Positions 1-7,517 of a DNA stretch of 64,000 nucleotides are shown piece after piece. The notes beneath the pieces are model-generated. The model was given only the letters and a program-made list of their open reading frames with translations, ran no database searches and was not told the origin of the DNA. Made by a program: the position numbers and the translations under genes. Source of the stretch: Pseudomonas pharyngis (GTDB taxonomy: Bacteria > Pseudomonadota > Gammaproteobacteria > Pseudomonadales > Pseudomonadaceae); the NCBI RefSeq assembly GCF_021602345.1, contig NZ_BQID01000002.1, positions 1-64,000 on the forward strand. Reading direction: 5' to 3'. Each line of letters begins with the position of its first letter. The stretch's first letter is position 1.

Positions 1-201
1 GGGAGGGGGTGGAGATGCCTAGGTTGGCGAGGCCGTGATTTGTTGTTGGAAAAGCAGTTTTTTTGGTATTGGGGATAGCGTGCGGCAGCCACAGCTAGCC
101 ACTTGCTTCACATCTGCGCCTCCGCTTACGCTTCTTTCAAAGGACCGAGCTCCCTGCGTAGAGCTGCGGAGGTACGGGTAGGATAATATTTAGGAGCGGC
201 C

Positions 202-1232
202 ATGGAACACTTCGTACCGTTTGAGATTGCCACTTGCGAAACGGTTGAGTCGTCACAAAGGCACTACCCCCTGGACCCCGACCCAGAACGACCCTTTCAT
301 CCGTTCAGAATTCAGGATCCCTTTGGGCTGAGGAATGCCGTAGTACCCGTATTTCGGCAAGACACAAAGGGACAGCTCTTTGGGCTTGGCACTGCATTCA
401 ACATTAATCAGTTTGGCACGTTCCTTACAGCCCATCATGTCATCGACTTCTCTGAAGAAAGGGGAATGAGCCGACCGATCCTGTTTCTGAGCATGAATGC
501 GATCCTGTTCGGCTCACTCACCATTCCCAGTGAGTGTTTTGTACCTGTAGCCGGGTATCACATAGCCATGATGGATTCTGATGACCCTATGGGGGCTTGC
601 GAGGGAGGCAGGAGCGTAAAGTTGCCATGGATTTAGCAGTCATGCAGGCCTCTCCACTAGGTCCGCAAGTGCGCCCTCCTCAAACGGTGAGCGTGTGTAT
701 CAACGGATGGCAGCCTCAAGTCGGGGATATATTGCTTGCTGTGGGATACCCAGAATTGGACCTTTCTAAGCTCTCGGGCGACTCTCAAAAAATGCTTTTG
801 TCGGAAGGGATGTATGGCGCATATGGACGCATTGTTGATGTGCACCTGAATGGGGTTGGCACGGCCAACCCTAGTCCGGTTATTGAGGTGGAGACTGACT
901 GGCCACCGGGTATGAGCGGTGGTCCGGTGTTCAATCGGGCAGGAGACGTTGTTGGTATCGTTAGCCGTTCAATTCGAGCCGAAGGCAATCTTCCCGGCAG
1001 AGGTTTTGCGGTGGACCTTGGTAGGGCATACGACATCCAGCCATTTGCGCCAAGCTTGGATGCGCCAGGATGGCAGGTGTGTTGGGGTGTCTTCCTAGAA
1101 AATGAGATCGGACCTTTTAGTGTTCATGCTTCGGAGGAAGACGCGGTGTCAGCTGGAGACTTGCTCAGAAAGCCTCACCGCATCGTGAAAGTTGTAAACA
1201 AAATCGGTACCAAAGATTTTATGTCGGCGTAG
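202..1232 (+). pseudogene. Trypsin-like serine protease, split by a frameshift
   Basis: Two overlapping reading frames together make one chymotrypsin-fold protease. The first (202-636, ATG after TAGGAGC) carries the catalytic His in TAHHV (His78). The second (open from about 585, to 1232) carries the Asp in AMDLAVM and the Ser in GMSGGPVF (codon near 915). Neither half alone has the full triad. The second frame has a stop at 582-584, so the join must lie between about 585 and 636; the GGGGG run at 591-595 is the likeliest place, and one extra G would fuse the frames. No signal peptide is seen, so a cytoplasmic protease, as in some defence-associated trypsin-like proteins, is possible. It may be a pseudogene, a sequencing error or a programmed frameshift; the sequence cannot decide. 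Confidence 0.7.
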
Positions 1233-1657
1233 AGAAAGCGTGGTTTCACCACGAAGATGGAGAAAGATGACTGATTTATTTCCAGAAAATACATCAGTCC
1301 TCTTTGTTTCTGCCTGTCCCAACATCCTGCGTGCTCCCAGCTGCCCGATGCGAGAGTTTTGCCGCAAGCCAGACGGGGCGGCTACTTTTTCAACAGAATC
1401 CGCTGAGCAGACTGGCTAATTCCTCATCACGAGCAGTATTAGCTCGGCCCAAACAGCCTGTGGACACGCTGCGACCGAATTTGTAATCTCTGCTTAAGCC
1501 ATGTCGTTTTTTCTTCTTGCCTCATGTTGCGTTTCCACCGCGCCCTGCATGCCGCTGAAGGATTTTTCATGGACAAGGATCGTTATCAGACACAAGTGGT
1601 GGAAGAGTATTACACCGCTTGTGGCGTTTACTTACAGTTGGGCGTCTGGAGAGAAGT
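1233..1657. other. Intergenic stretch with one palindromic repeat
   Basis: No convincing gene. It contains the palindrome at 1269-1299. A short frame from ATG 1570 runs into a stop near 1689 and overlaps the next gene in another frame; it could be the remnant of a longer 5' coding region. The 60-codon frame at 1304-1486 has no recognisable features. Confidence 0.5.
1269..1299. repeat. GACTGAT-type palindromic repeat, copy 1
   Basis: Inverted arms GACTGATTTATTT and AAATACATCAGTC enclose a short centre and are followed by TCTTTGTTTCTG. Related palindromes lie at 4414-4480 and 5378-5408, with single arms at 4347-4370 and 5435-5449. All lie between genes of the AT-rich island. Confidence 0.75.
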
Positions 1658-2476
1658 TTGGCTAACAACATTCCAAATTCAGTTATAGGTGCGGTCGCTT
1701 CCGTTATCGGGGCGTACTACTTCAGCCATTCGACGCTGAACTCGCTTTTTATGGAAAGCGGAGCCCCCGGTGACGCGCCTATTGGTAACTGCGAGACGAA
1801 GTGTTCCCTTTGGCTTAAGCGATGCAATGAAGATCCGTCAGTGGATGCGTTGGCAGTACTCGGTCAAGTCATACAAAAATTTATGGATCAAGAGCCCAAC
1901 GACTGGCGTCCGGAAATCGTTATCGGTCAGAAACGGATACGTGAAAGCCTCGCAAAGAATCAGCTCACATATCAGCTAAATGGATATGTCGGGCTTGCTG
2001 GAGCAAGTCTTGCCGCTAAGACATTAGCTGACTTCCTCCGGACTGGCGACTTCGCCTCTGTTGAGGCGGAATTCAAGCGGGCAATCGGTCAACTTGAGCG
2101 TGATCCCCATGCGGCTATCACCGCGGCCTGTTCAATCATTGAGGCGACTTGCAAGACGTACATTGAGACGTTTGCTCTTGATATGCCCGCCAGCCAGACA
2201 GTCACGCCGCTTTGGCGCACGGTTCAAAGTCACTTGGGCCTTAACCTAGATCCAACGCTTCGAGATGACGAGAAGAGGATCCTTCAAGGGCTGGCGTCCA
2301 TCGTGGATGGTGTTGGCGCGTATCGAACACATATTGGTTCAGCGCATGGGCGTGGCGTAAGCCCGCCGTCGCTAGCTGTGTCCGAGGCACGACTTGCGGT
2401 GAACGCATCGCACTCGTTGGTCATATTCATCATGGAGCGTTGGCACTCAGCGCGGACGCCCAACCATTCGTTCTAG
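1658..2476 (+). CDS. Abi_C (abortive infection C-terminal) HEPN-type protein
   Basis: About 272 residues if it starts at TTG 1658, which has GGAGAG just upstream; an open frame continues to 1619 without a better start. The C-terminal third has the pattern of the Abi_C family: a helix with EATCKTYIE followed by GAYRTHIGSAHGRG, giving an R-x6-H motif (R223, H230 from the 1658 start). Abi_C domains belong to the HEPN superfamily of RNases and are found in phage-abortive-infection genes. The N-terminal region (ANNIPNSVIGAVAS...) is unassigned. It is the first of three consecutive genes with R-xn-H motifs. The family call is fairly secure; a role in phage defence is inference from the family and neighbours. 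The start codon is uncertain. Confidence 0.72.
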   Translation: MANNIPNSVIGAVASVIGAYYFSHSTLNSLFMESGAPGDAPIGNCETKCSLWLKRCNEDPSVDALAVLGQVIQKFMDQEPNDWRPEIVIGQKRIRESLAKNQLTYQLNGYVGLAGASLAAKTLADFLRTGDFASVEAEFKRAIGQLERDPHAAITAACSIIEATCKTYIETFALDMPASQTVTPLWRTVQSHLGLNLDPTLRDDEKRILQGLASIVDGVGAYRTHIGSAHGRGVSPPSLAVSEARLAVNASHSLVIFIMERWHSARTPNHSF

Positions 2477-2539
2477 CGGACTGCGTTCGGTAGCCGCTGA
2501 ACTCAGAATTTATAAGTCTTATCAATTTAAGAGTAACCA

Positions 2540-3223
2540 ATGAGCGACTATCAAGATTTATGTGAGATGTTCGGCAGAAGTCCGAATGATCCTGACTTTA
2601 TCGATGACTTAATTGATGATGTTTCGGGAGATACTATTCTCGAACAGGAAGATTATGAGTGGTATGAAGAAAATGAGAACAGAAAGCACTATCAGCTATT
2701 AATAGATCAGCTGGAGAGTGTTGATTTGATTCGAGAGCTAAATGTTCCTGAGAAAGCACGATTTAGCTTTTTAGTTATGATTCACGCTCATGTGGTTTCT
2801 ACGATTGAAGGGTATTTGGCTGGTGTATTTATCCATCAGGTTTGTAATTCTGAAGAGCTCACTAGAAAGCTTGTTGAAAGTGATCCGGAGTTTTCCAAGC
2901 GTAAGCTTACCCTGCGTGAGATATATCAAGAAAAAGAAACTTTAAAAGTAACCGTTGCCAGCTATCTAAAGGGTCTGATATTTCACGACATTAAAAAAAT
3001 AAAGCCAATGTACGAAGTGGTGTTGAATCACAAGTTTTCAGACCTTTCTTGGTTATTTAAAGCCGTAGAAGTTCGCCACCATTGCGTACATCGTGCTGGA
3101 TACAATAAAGATGGTGAAAGAGTAGATATTTCAGTTGGGTCCATCGCTGATCTGCTAAATTCCGCAAATGATTTAGCGATTGAAATTGATTCCACGGTTG
3201 ACACTGTGCAACGCGAATTATAA
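2540..3223 (+). CDS. HEPN-like protein with Rx4H motif, function unknown
   Basis: A 227-residue acidic protein preceded by AAGAG at an ordinary distance. The N-terminal 60 residues are very acidic (DDLIDDVSGD..., EQEDYEWYEENEN). A hydrophobic helix near residues 74-100 (RFSFLVMIHAHVVSTIEGYL) is followed by a second helical region with RHHCVH at 179-184. An Arg-x4-His pair on the last long helix is the signature of HEPN ribonucleases, and the layout recalls RiboL-PSP-HEPN/MAE_28990-type proteins. Base composition is clearly AT-richer than the core genome. It lies 63 bases after the Abi_C gene and 90 bases before a second Rx4H gene, without strict coupling. The HEPN assignment is by motif only. 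Confidence 0.6.
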   Translation: MSDYQDLCEMFGRSPNDPDFIDDLIDDVSGDTILEQEDYEWYEENENRKHYQLLIDQLESVDLIRELNVPEKARFSFLVMIHAHVVSTIEGYLAGVFIHQVCNSEELTRKLVESDPEFSKRKLTLREIYQEKETLKVTVASYLKGLIFHDIKKIKPMYEVVLNHKFSDLSWLFKAVEVRHHCVHRAGYNKDGERVDISVGSIADLLNSANDLAIEIDSTVDTVQREL

Positions 3224-3313
3224 CAACTACCACAAGTCGTTTTTTCTCTCGCTCGGGTGTCAGCAAGCTACGCATCGCGAATGCCCAAAATCCAAACGTT
3301 AGGTTCTTAGAAT

Positions 3314-4291
3314 ATGCCAACTTCAAAGCCTGCATTCTTTTTTTCATCGACTCAGAGTGTAGATGACCGTCTGGGCGATATTTTTAGTTTTATTTGGGGG
3401 AGTTATGCAGGGTTGCGCGATCTTTGGTGGCAAGTAAGAGGTTTTAAAGAGCAATTCCCAGAGCTACATATCAGCGCAATTGAAAAAAAATTTCTTGCAG
3501 GCTTGCCTATGCCAGGTGGAATTGACTTTCAAAAAACATTTATAGAAAAAGATTGGAATGAGCACGAAAGGGAGTTTTCGCGCTGGATTATATTTGATGC
3601 GTGCACCCTATATGAAGGCTGGGCAGAGAAAGTATGCAAGGACATATTTACCTCATCTACCTATGAAAAAAACGCCAAGGCAATACAGTATCCTTCTGGA
3701 GTAAAGCCAAACGGTAAATTATCTGGCTATCCTATTGCAGTGAATGAGGCCAATGCCTCCGTATCAAATCTGATGAAAAATGAATTCCTTCCAACCCTTA
3801 AAAATACACACCAAAATTGTTGGAGCTATATAGATCAGCATTTGATTGCGTACAGGTTTTTCAAAGAATGTAGAAATTCATTTATTCATTCCGAAGGCAT
3901 TGTGACGCAAGACATAGTCGATAGGCATGCTGAGCTGTCAGCTGTTCAGATCGTCGCACCCTCACCATTTCGCAATAATTTTATTTTGCCGAGCCAAATA
4001 CTTGGTCATCGTATTGAACTGAACCTAAAAGACTGCGTTAATTTTGCTACAGTTGTTAGAAAATTGATCTGCACATTCGATGCGGCACTATCTGTTTCCA
4101 TTGCAAGCGAAACTATTCTCGAGCAGCGAATTAGAAAATTAATATCAAACAATCCAAAATGGAATAGTTTGCCATCTGATTCTGTGAAAAGAGAAAGGCG
4201 AGTTCACAGGATATTAGCTGCTTCAAAAATCCCGGAACCTCAATGCTTTGCAAATATGATGGCTTGGATGAGATTAAAAAATATTATTTAA
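3314..4291 (+). CDS. HEPN-like protein with Rx4H motif (RNSFIH)
   Basis: A 325-residue protein, AT-rich. Helical regions around residues 85-112 (WIIFDACTLYEGWAEKV) and 155-195 end in ECRNSFIHSEG, so R187-x4-H192 fits a HEPN active-site pair; RN...H is the commonest form of that motif. The C-terminal half (KDCVNFATVVRKLICTFDAAL) is helical with no family I recognise. There is no strong ribosome-binding site; the start lies 9 bases after GTTAGGT (3298-3304), and the stop is followed 6 bases later by ACCTAAC (4298-4304), the exact reverse complement. That spacing resembles an integron gene cassette. Function, possibly RNase or toxin, is inference. Confidence 0.58.
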   Translation: MPTSKPAFFFSSTQSVDDRLGDIFSFIWGSYAGLRDLWWQVRGFKEQFPELHISAIEKKFLAGLPMPGGIDFQKTFIEKDWNEHEREFSRWIIFDACTLYEGWAEKVCKDIFTSSTYEKNAKAIQYPSGVKPNGKLSGYPIAVNEANASVSNLMKNEFLPTLKNTHQNCWSYIDQHLIAYRFFKECRNSFIHSEGIVTQDIVDRHAELSAVQIVAPSPFRNNFILPSQILGHRIELNLKDCVNFATVVRKLICTFDAALSVSIASETILEQRIRKLISNNPKWNSLPSDSVKRERRVHRILAASKIPEPQCFANMMAWMRLKNII

Positions 4292-4346
4292 GATTTAACC
4301 TAACAATCATCTAGCAACTGGTTCAAACCGTTTGCCCGCTCTCTGC

Positions 4347-4370
4347 GAAAAAATAGATCAGCGCCCTTTT
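4347..4370. repeat. Single arm of the GACTGAT-type repeat
   Basis: GAAAAAATAGATCAG followed by CGCCCTTTT matches the right arm of the palindrome at 4414-4480, with two extra A and a variant GCG. No matching left arm is next to it. Confidence 0.55.
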
Positions 4371-4413
4371 TCTCTAGCTGCCTGCGGCGCCAAAGGCACC
4401 TTAAAAGAAAAAA

Positions 4414-4480
4414 GGACTGATTTATTTTCGATTTAGAAAAAAGTGGTGGATTTGTTTTCCAGAAAATAGATCAGTCCCCT
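4414..4480. repeat. GACTGAT-type palindromic repeat, copy 2
   Basis: GGACTGATTTATTTTC (4414-4429) and GAAAATAGATCAGTCC (4462-4477) are reverse complements at 15 of 16 positions, separated by 32 bases. The right flank CCCCTTTGTTGGTCCCTG is shared, with changes, by the copies at 1269 and 5378, so the unit extends beyond the palindrome. Confidence 0.8.
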
Positions 4481-4651
4481 TTGTTGGTCCCTGTGTTGAG
4501 TTATAAGCTCCTACGGTTAGGGTCATAGAGAGTTACATGAAAGTAAGGCGGTAACCCCAAAGCATTTAAATTCAGTTCAGGGTGTTTGCGTTAGTGCGGC
4601 GTTCAAGGGGTTAGTTAATCGAGTTGTATCGATATTTCGTGAGAGGCCTAA

Positions 4652-5383
4652 ATGCAATTGTCATTGACTACTTTAAACTGTCCACCAACCCAACAACGGC
4701 TACTAGACTCCTTGGTATTGCTCTATAGACGACTTGAGTCTATTTCCAAAGGTGAGGCGAGTTTTGGCGGCTTTATCGAACGGGGCGATCTAGCAGAAAA
4801 ATTTCACTTGAAACTTGAAAAATATCCTCGATTGACTATGAAGTTTTTGCCGTCGGATTACAATGTCTTGGCAAACTATGCACAGATGAGTAGAGCGGAC
4901 TTGTTAGCCTCTGCTACAACTCCTCTAGAGCGATTGGCAATCGCTGCTTTATGGAAACAGGAAGATCTTGGAAAAATTGGATATATCGCAGCGGGAATTG
5001 TTGAGAGTGCAAGTGTCGGCGATAGCAATATAACTGGCTCTGCAGCTCCTGTTTTTAGGCAGTTTGGCCGACACCTAGCCAATCCGGATGCCCAACCGAT
5101 AGCCGACCAACACAGCTTGCGAGCCTACAGATATCTGCTAAACCGAGATCTTTCTGATAGTCGACATAGACTTGGCACTGTCAAGATGGAGGAGGTCAAA
5201 AGTTACGTAGAGTGGGTGCGGGCTCTATCTAATTGCAATGTATCTAGTTCTCGTGCGGATCAAATGTATAAATTTGATAGGTCTATGTTTTCGCTCGGCA
5301 AGGCAACAAAATTTTTTATCGATGCAGTGGTTCCAACTCCTAAGACGAATAATGTTAAAAAAAAGGGCAAAAAAGGGGGGTGA
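4652..5383 (+). CDS. Protein of unknown function
   Basis: A 243-residue protein with GAGAGG seven bases before ATG. I recognise no family. It looks helical and soluble: no signal peptide or membrane segment; a moderately conserved-looking core around residues 75-125 (YAQMSRADLLASATTPLERLAIAALWKQEDLGKIGY). The C-terminus is a Lys/Gly tail (VKKKGKKGG), and the stop codon TGA at 5381-5383 lies inside the next palindromic repeat, so the tail has probably been rewritten by repeat insertion. AT-rich like its neighbours. A link to the HEPN genes is only by position. Confidence 0.6.
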   Translation: MQLSLTTLNCPPTQQRLLDSLVLLYRRLESISKGEASFGGFIERGDLAEKFHLKLEKYPRLTMKFLPSDYNVLANYAQMSRADLLASATTPLERLAIAALWKQEDLGKIGYIAAGIVESASVGDSNITGSAAPVFRQFGRHLANPDAQPIADQHSLRAYRYLLNRDLSDSRHRLGTVKMEEVKSYVEWVRALSNCNVSSSRADQMYKFDRSMFSLGKATKFFIDAVVPTPKTNNVKKKGKKGG

Positions 5384-5408
5384 TTTATTTCCATAAATAA
5401 ATCAGCCC
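5378..5408. repeat. GACTGAT-type palindromic repeat, copy 3
   Basis: GGGTGATTTATTT and AAATAAATCAGCCC form inverted arms around a four-base centre, followed by ACTTTATTGGTCC, which matches the right flank of copy 2. It overlaps the end of the preceding gene and supplies its stop codon. Confidence 0.72.
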
Positions 5409-5434
5409 ACTTTATTGGTCCTTTTGTTACATGT

Positions 5435-5449
5435 GAAAATAGATCCGTC
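5435..5449. repeat. Single arm of the GACTGAT-type repeat
   Basis: GAAAATAGATCCGTC matches the right arm of copy 2 with one change. It lies 39 bases before the next start codon. Confidence 0.5.
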
Positions 5450-5487
5450 TTTGTCACCATTTTATTAGAATCTTACTAGGAGCGAAC

Positions 5488-6249
5488 ATGACGATACCGA
5501 CGCCATGGGCGGTAGTCTTCAAAGCCCTTGTGTGGAGCTGGCACCGCGTTACCAAAGCACTGTTTTATAAAACCTACTTTGAGGCTCATCAGCGATGGGC
5601 CAGCCGTAATCGGCTAGGTGCTCGCTGGCAAAAGCTTGGTCAGCATGTTGAGTACTCTCTTTACCTTCCAAACCCAACTGACGCGGAGCCCCGGGTACCC
5701 AAGGTCGCATTTCGATCTGTTAACACTGATGTGGCGAAATTCGAATGTGTATTTGAGGCAGAGGGCGCGGGAGTTCGCTATCAGGATGCGCTAAGTGTGT
5801 ATGACCTCGATCGCTCCCCGATTGTTTTCAACCTAAAAAGTATCCCTTCGCAAGATTTTCTGTCTCACCACCACAACATCCGATTCTCCTTGGAACACTA
5901 CCAATTTCGAAGGTGCTCCGTTTTTGTGGACGGTAGCCAACTCGAGGAGTTCGATTCTCTAACTTCGTACCTCACTCACAACTGGTTAATGAATGACACT
6001 TGGAGTCGGCGATGGGGTACTTTTTGGAATTGCAATTCGATCACGTATGCGAAGAGAGAGATTGAGATTTACTGGAAGTGGGGGTTTGGCGCCCGTGGCG
6101 GATCTTTTTACACACCTCTACTTTGGCGCAAAGCATTGGCTTGGATTATGTTTAGACCATGGATTCTAACGATTCAGTTTTGGGCTGCAATCTGGTCACG
6201 ACAGTTCATATTGGATGAAAACGATCGGTTGCGACGGCGGAGACTTTAA
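5488..6249 (+). CDS. Protein of unknown function, aromatic-rich
   Basis: A 253-residue protein with AGGAG upstream of ATG. I recognise no family. It is unusually rich in Trp, Tyr, Phe and Arg. The middle (residues 50-160) reads like a beta-rich domain (HVEYSLYLPNP, KFECVFEAEGAGVRY, SIPSQDFLSHHHNIRFS). Near the C-terminus two hydrophobic stretches (WRKALAWIMFRPWILTIQFWAAIW, about 205-235) may be a membrane hairpin, followed by a basic tail (RLRRRRL). An N-terminal Trp-rich amphipathic helix is also possible. It stands between the repeat array and a small membrane protein; no functional inference can be made. Confidence 0.6.
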   Translation: MTIPTPWAVVFKALVWSWHRVTKALFYKTYFEAHQRWASRNRLGARWQKLGQHVEYSLYLPNPTDAEPRVPKVAFRSVNTDVAKFECVFEAEGAGVRYQDALSVYDLDRSPIVFNLKSIPSQDFLSHHHNIRFSLEHYQFRRCSVFVDGSQLEEFDSLTSYLTHNWLMNDTWSRRWGTFWNCNSITYAKREIEIYWKWGFGARGGSFYTPLLWRKALAWIMFRPWILTIQFWAAIWSRQFILDENDRLRRRRL

Positions 6250-6328
6250 GATGAGTAACATCAGTTTTTTCGTAAGCGCTTCGGTGAGAATGTTAGGGAA
6301 GGAGGTTTCGGGACCTTCAGAAATTTTG

Positions 6329-6354
6329 CGTGTGGACCGTTACCGGTCCACACG
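6329..6354. other. Perfect 11-bp stem-loop
   Basis: CGTGTGGACCG, loop TTAC, CGGTCCACACG. It is followed by an A run, not a T run, on the + strand, so it is not a standard terminator for the upstream gene. It lies between the genes at 5488 and 6403. Confidence 0.6.
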
Positions 6355-6402
6355 AAAAAAAACTGACACTCTCCAACTGCTTCCTCCGCCGGTGCCACAG
6401 CA

Positions 6403-6690
6403 ATGGAAAAGCTTTTAATCGCAGTAACCTTCGCCGTAGTAACAATACTCTATGTCGGCTACTACGAAGCCCTTGAGGACGGAGACATCGAAACCATTGT
6501 CTTCATCAAGAAGCATCCGATGTTTCAGATGAAGTTCTACAACATCCACGCCAACGATGGAGAGATCAGGAAGGTAGAGCGCCTGACGGCAGAGGAGCGG
6601 GGGTGGATTATTGATTACTGCAGGTATCGCTTGGGAATCGACACTGACCTGAAGACTCAGGATGACGTCGAGATGTGTCGAAAAAAATAG
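6403..6690 (+). CDS. Small protein with one N-terminal membrane segment
   Basis: 95 residues. Residues 4-22 (LLIAVTFAVVTILYVGYYE) form a single transmembrane helix or uncleaved signal anchor; the rest is charged and soluble, with two Cys near the end (DYCRYR, EMCRKK). No family recognised. The gene is followed within 12 bases by a strong stem-loop terminator. It could be an inner-membrane anchored or periplasmic protein. The weak ribosome-binding region leaves some doubt about the start. Confidence 0.5.
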   Translation: MEKLLIAVTFAVVTILYVGYYEALEDGDIETIVFIKKHPMFQMKFYNIHANDGEIRKVERLTAEERGWIIDYCRYRLGIDTDLKTQDDVEMCRKK

Positions 6691-6701
6691 AATTGCTCAC
6701 T

Positions 6702-6746
6702 TGGCCGAGGTCGTCAGTTACACCTGACAACCTCGGCCATTTTCTT
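6702..6746 (+). terminator. Rho-independent terminator
   Basis: TGGCCGAGG...CCTCGGCCA stem with inner GTCAG/CTGAC pairing and a short loop, followed by TTTTCTTT. It closes the accessory island and may also act on the convergent DUF6124-like gene. Confidence 0.8.
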
Positions 6747-6775
6747 TCGGCTGTTGATCTAAAGCGCTCAGCCGC

Positions 6776-7138
6776 TTACGCCTTCACCTCAACATGATCC
6801 AACGCCTGATTCACCGCCAACTCGCTCAACATCACCAACTGCGCAATCCCAATCGCGGTTTTGCGATGAGCAGGCTCGAGAGTGGCGGCGAAGTTGTTGA
6901 GCATTTCGCTCGCCGATCCCAGTGATTCACTGGCGTTGGCGAGGAGGGATTCGGTGTTGTACGCCGGATTGGCCAGGTACATGGGGTCGTGTTTGTGGTG
7001 GCTGCCCATGATGCGTTGTTGTGGGGTGAGGTAGTGGTCGAGGGCGCGTTCGGCGGCTTCGTTGAGGGTTCGGGAATCAGGGAATTTGTAGGGGGATACC
7101 GGATCGGTTTCAGGGGGATTGGGCGTCGGTTTGAACAT
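6776..7138 (-). CDS. DUF6124-like Pseudomonas protein
   Basis: 120 residues. The start (MFKPTPNPPETDPVSPY...) and the core LNEAAERALDHYL followed by LLANASESLGSASEMLNNFA and QLVMLSELAVNQALD are typical of the small Pseudomonas family annotated DUF6124/DUF3077, of unknown function. It is helical and has no signal peptide or cofactor motif. An overlapping frame on the same strand is a shadow. It is preceded by an unusually long, highly structured leader (7139-7370). Confidence 0.75.
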   Translation of the reverse strand: MFKPTPNPPETDPVSPYKFPDSRTLNEAAERALDHYLTPQQRIMGSHHKHDPMYLANPAYNTESLLANASESLGSASEMLNNFAATLEPAHRKTAIGIAQLVMLSELAVNQALDHVEVKA

Positions 7139-7370
7139 AGATGAAACTCCTCATGCTTCAAAAAGGGAGGCCATCCAATTTCGCTACCAAACGAAGGTGG
7201 CGGCCATGCTCAGGTTGGTAGACCGGCACATGAGGAACCCGGCGCACCCGAAGGTGCCCTGTGCATGACCACCATAAAGCCGAGACGAAACGACGCCGCG
7301 AATGGTGATGCTGTGCAACTCTCATGTGCAGGCTACCAAACCCGATCACTGTTTTTCAGTGACCCGGAAA
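7139..7370 (-). promoter_or_regulatory. Structured leader of the DUF6124-like gene
   Basis: Read on the minus strand this 5' region holds nested inverted repeats: GCACATGAG (7226-7234) with CTCATGTGC (7321-7329), perfect over 9 bases; GGTTGGTAG (7213-7221) with CTACCAAACC (7333-7342); a short stem GCACC-CGAA-GGTGC (7244-7257); and TCACTG-TTTTT-CAGTGA (7346-7362). CTACCAAAC occurs again near 7184. The pairs nest, so the RNA would fold into one long arm with internal hairpins. It is not a riboswitch class I know. The 63-codon frame inside it is likely not translated. Confidence 0.6.
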
Positions 7371-7517
7371 CGATAAGACCCGCGCACTAGACGCACAAGC
7401 CGGCGGATTCTGGCGTAGTCGTAGGTAATGACGCAAGGTTGTGTAGCCTTGGGGACGTTACGGTTGGTGTCTTTTAAACGGGGTTTTTGGGAGGCGTTAA
7501 ACGGGTGGGTCAAGAGC

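Larger units (their letters stand above)
4292..4651. other. Intergenic stretch with repeat arms and an attC-like 7-mer
   Basis: No gene seen. It holds ACCTAAC at 4298-4304 (matches the RYYYAAC core of integron attC sites), the inverted pair GGTTC/GAACC-like bases around 4319-4332, a single repeat arm at 4347-4370 and the full palindrome at 4414-4480. The last 150 bases, before the gene at 4652, contain several GTTAG words but no clear promoter. Confidence 0.5.

Noticed and set aside
1-201. Possible gene or RNA at the window start
   Set aside because: No open frame with a start and no structure I could support; probably the upstream region of the split protease.
1304-1486. 60-codon frame after the first palindrome
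   Set aside because: No start signal, no motif, and the region shows repeat debris.
3224-3297. Full attC site after the gene at 2540
   Set aside because: GTTAGGT at its end fits, but the left core (TTATAAC) and inner boxes do not pair well, so it is not listed as a feature.
6215-6418. 67-codon frame overlapping the genes at 5488 and 6403
   Set aside because: Overlaps both neighbours and spans the hairpin; composition not protein-like.
7158-7349. 63-codon frame in the DUF6124 leader
   Set aside because: The stretch is made of inverted repeats; an RNA structure explains it better, and no ribosome-binding site is seen.
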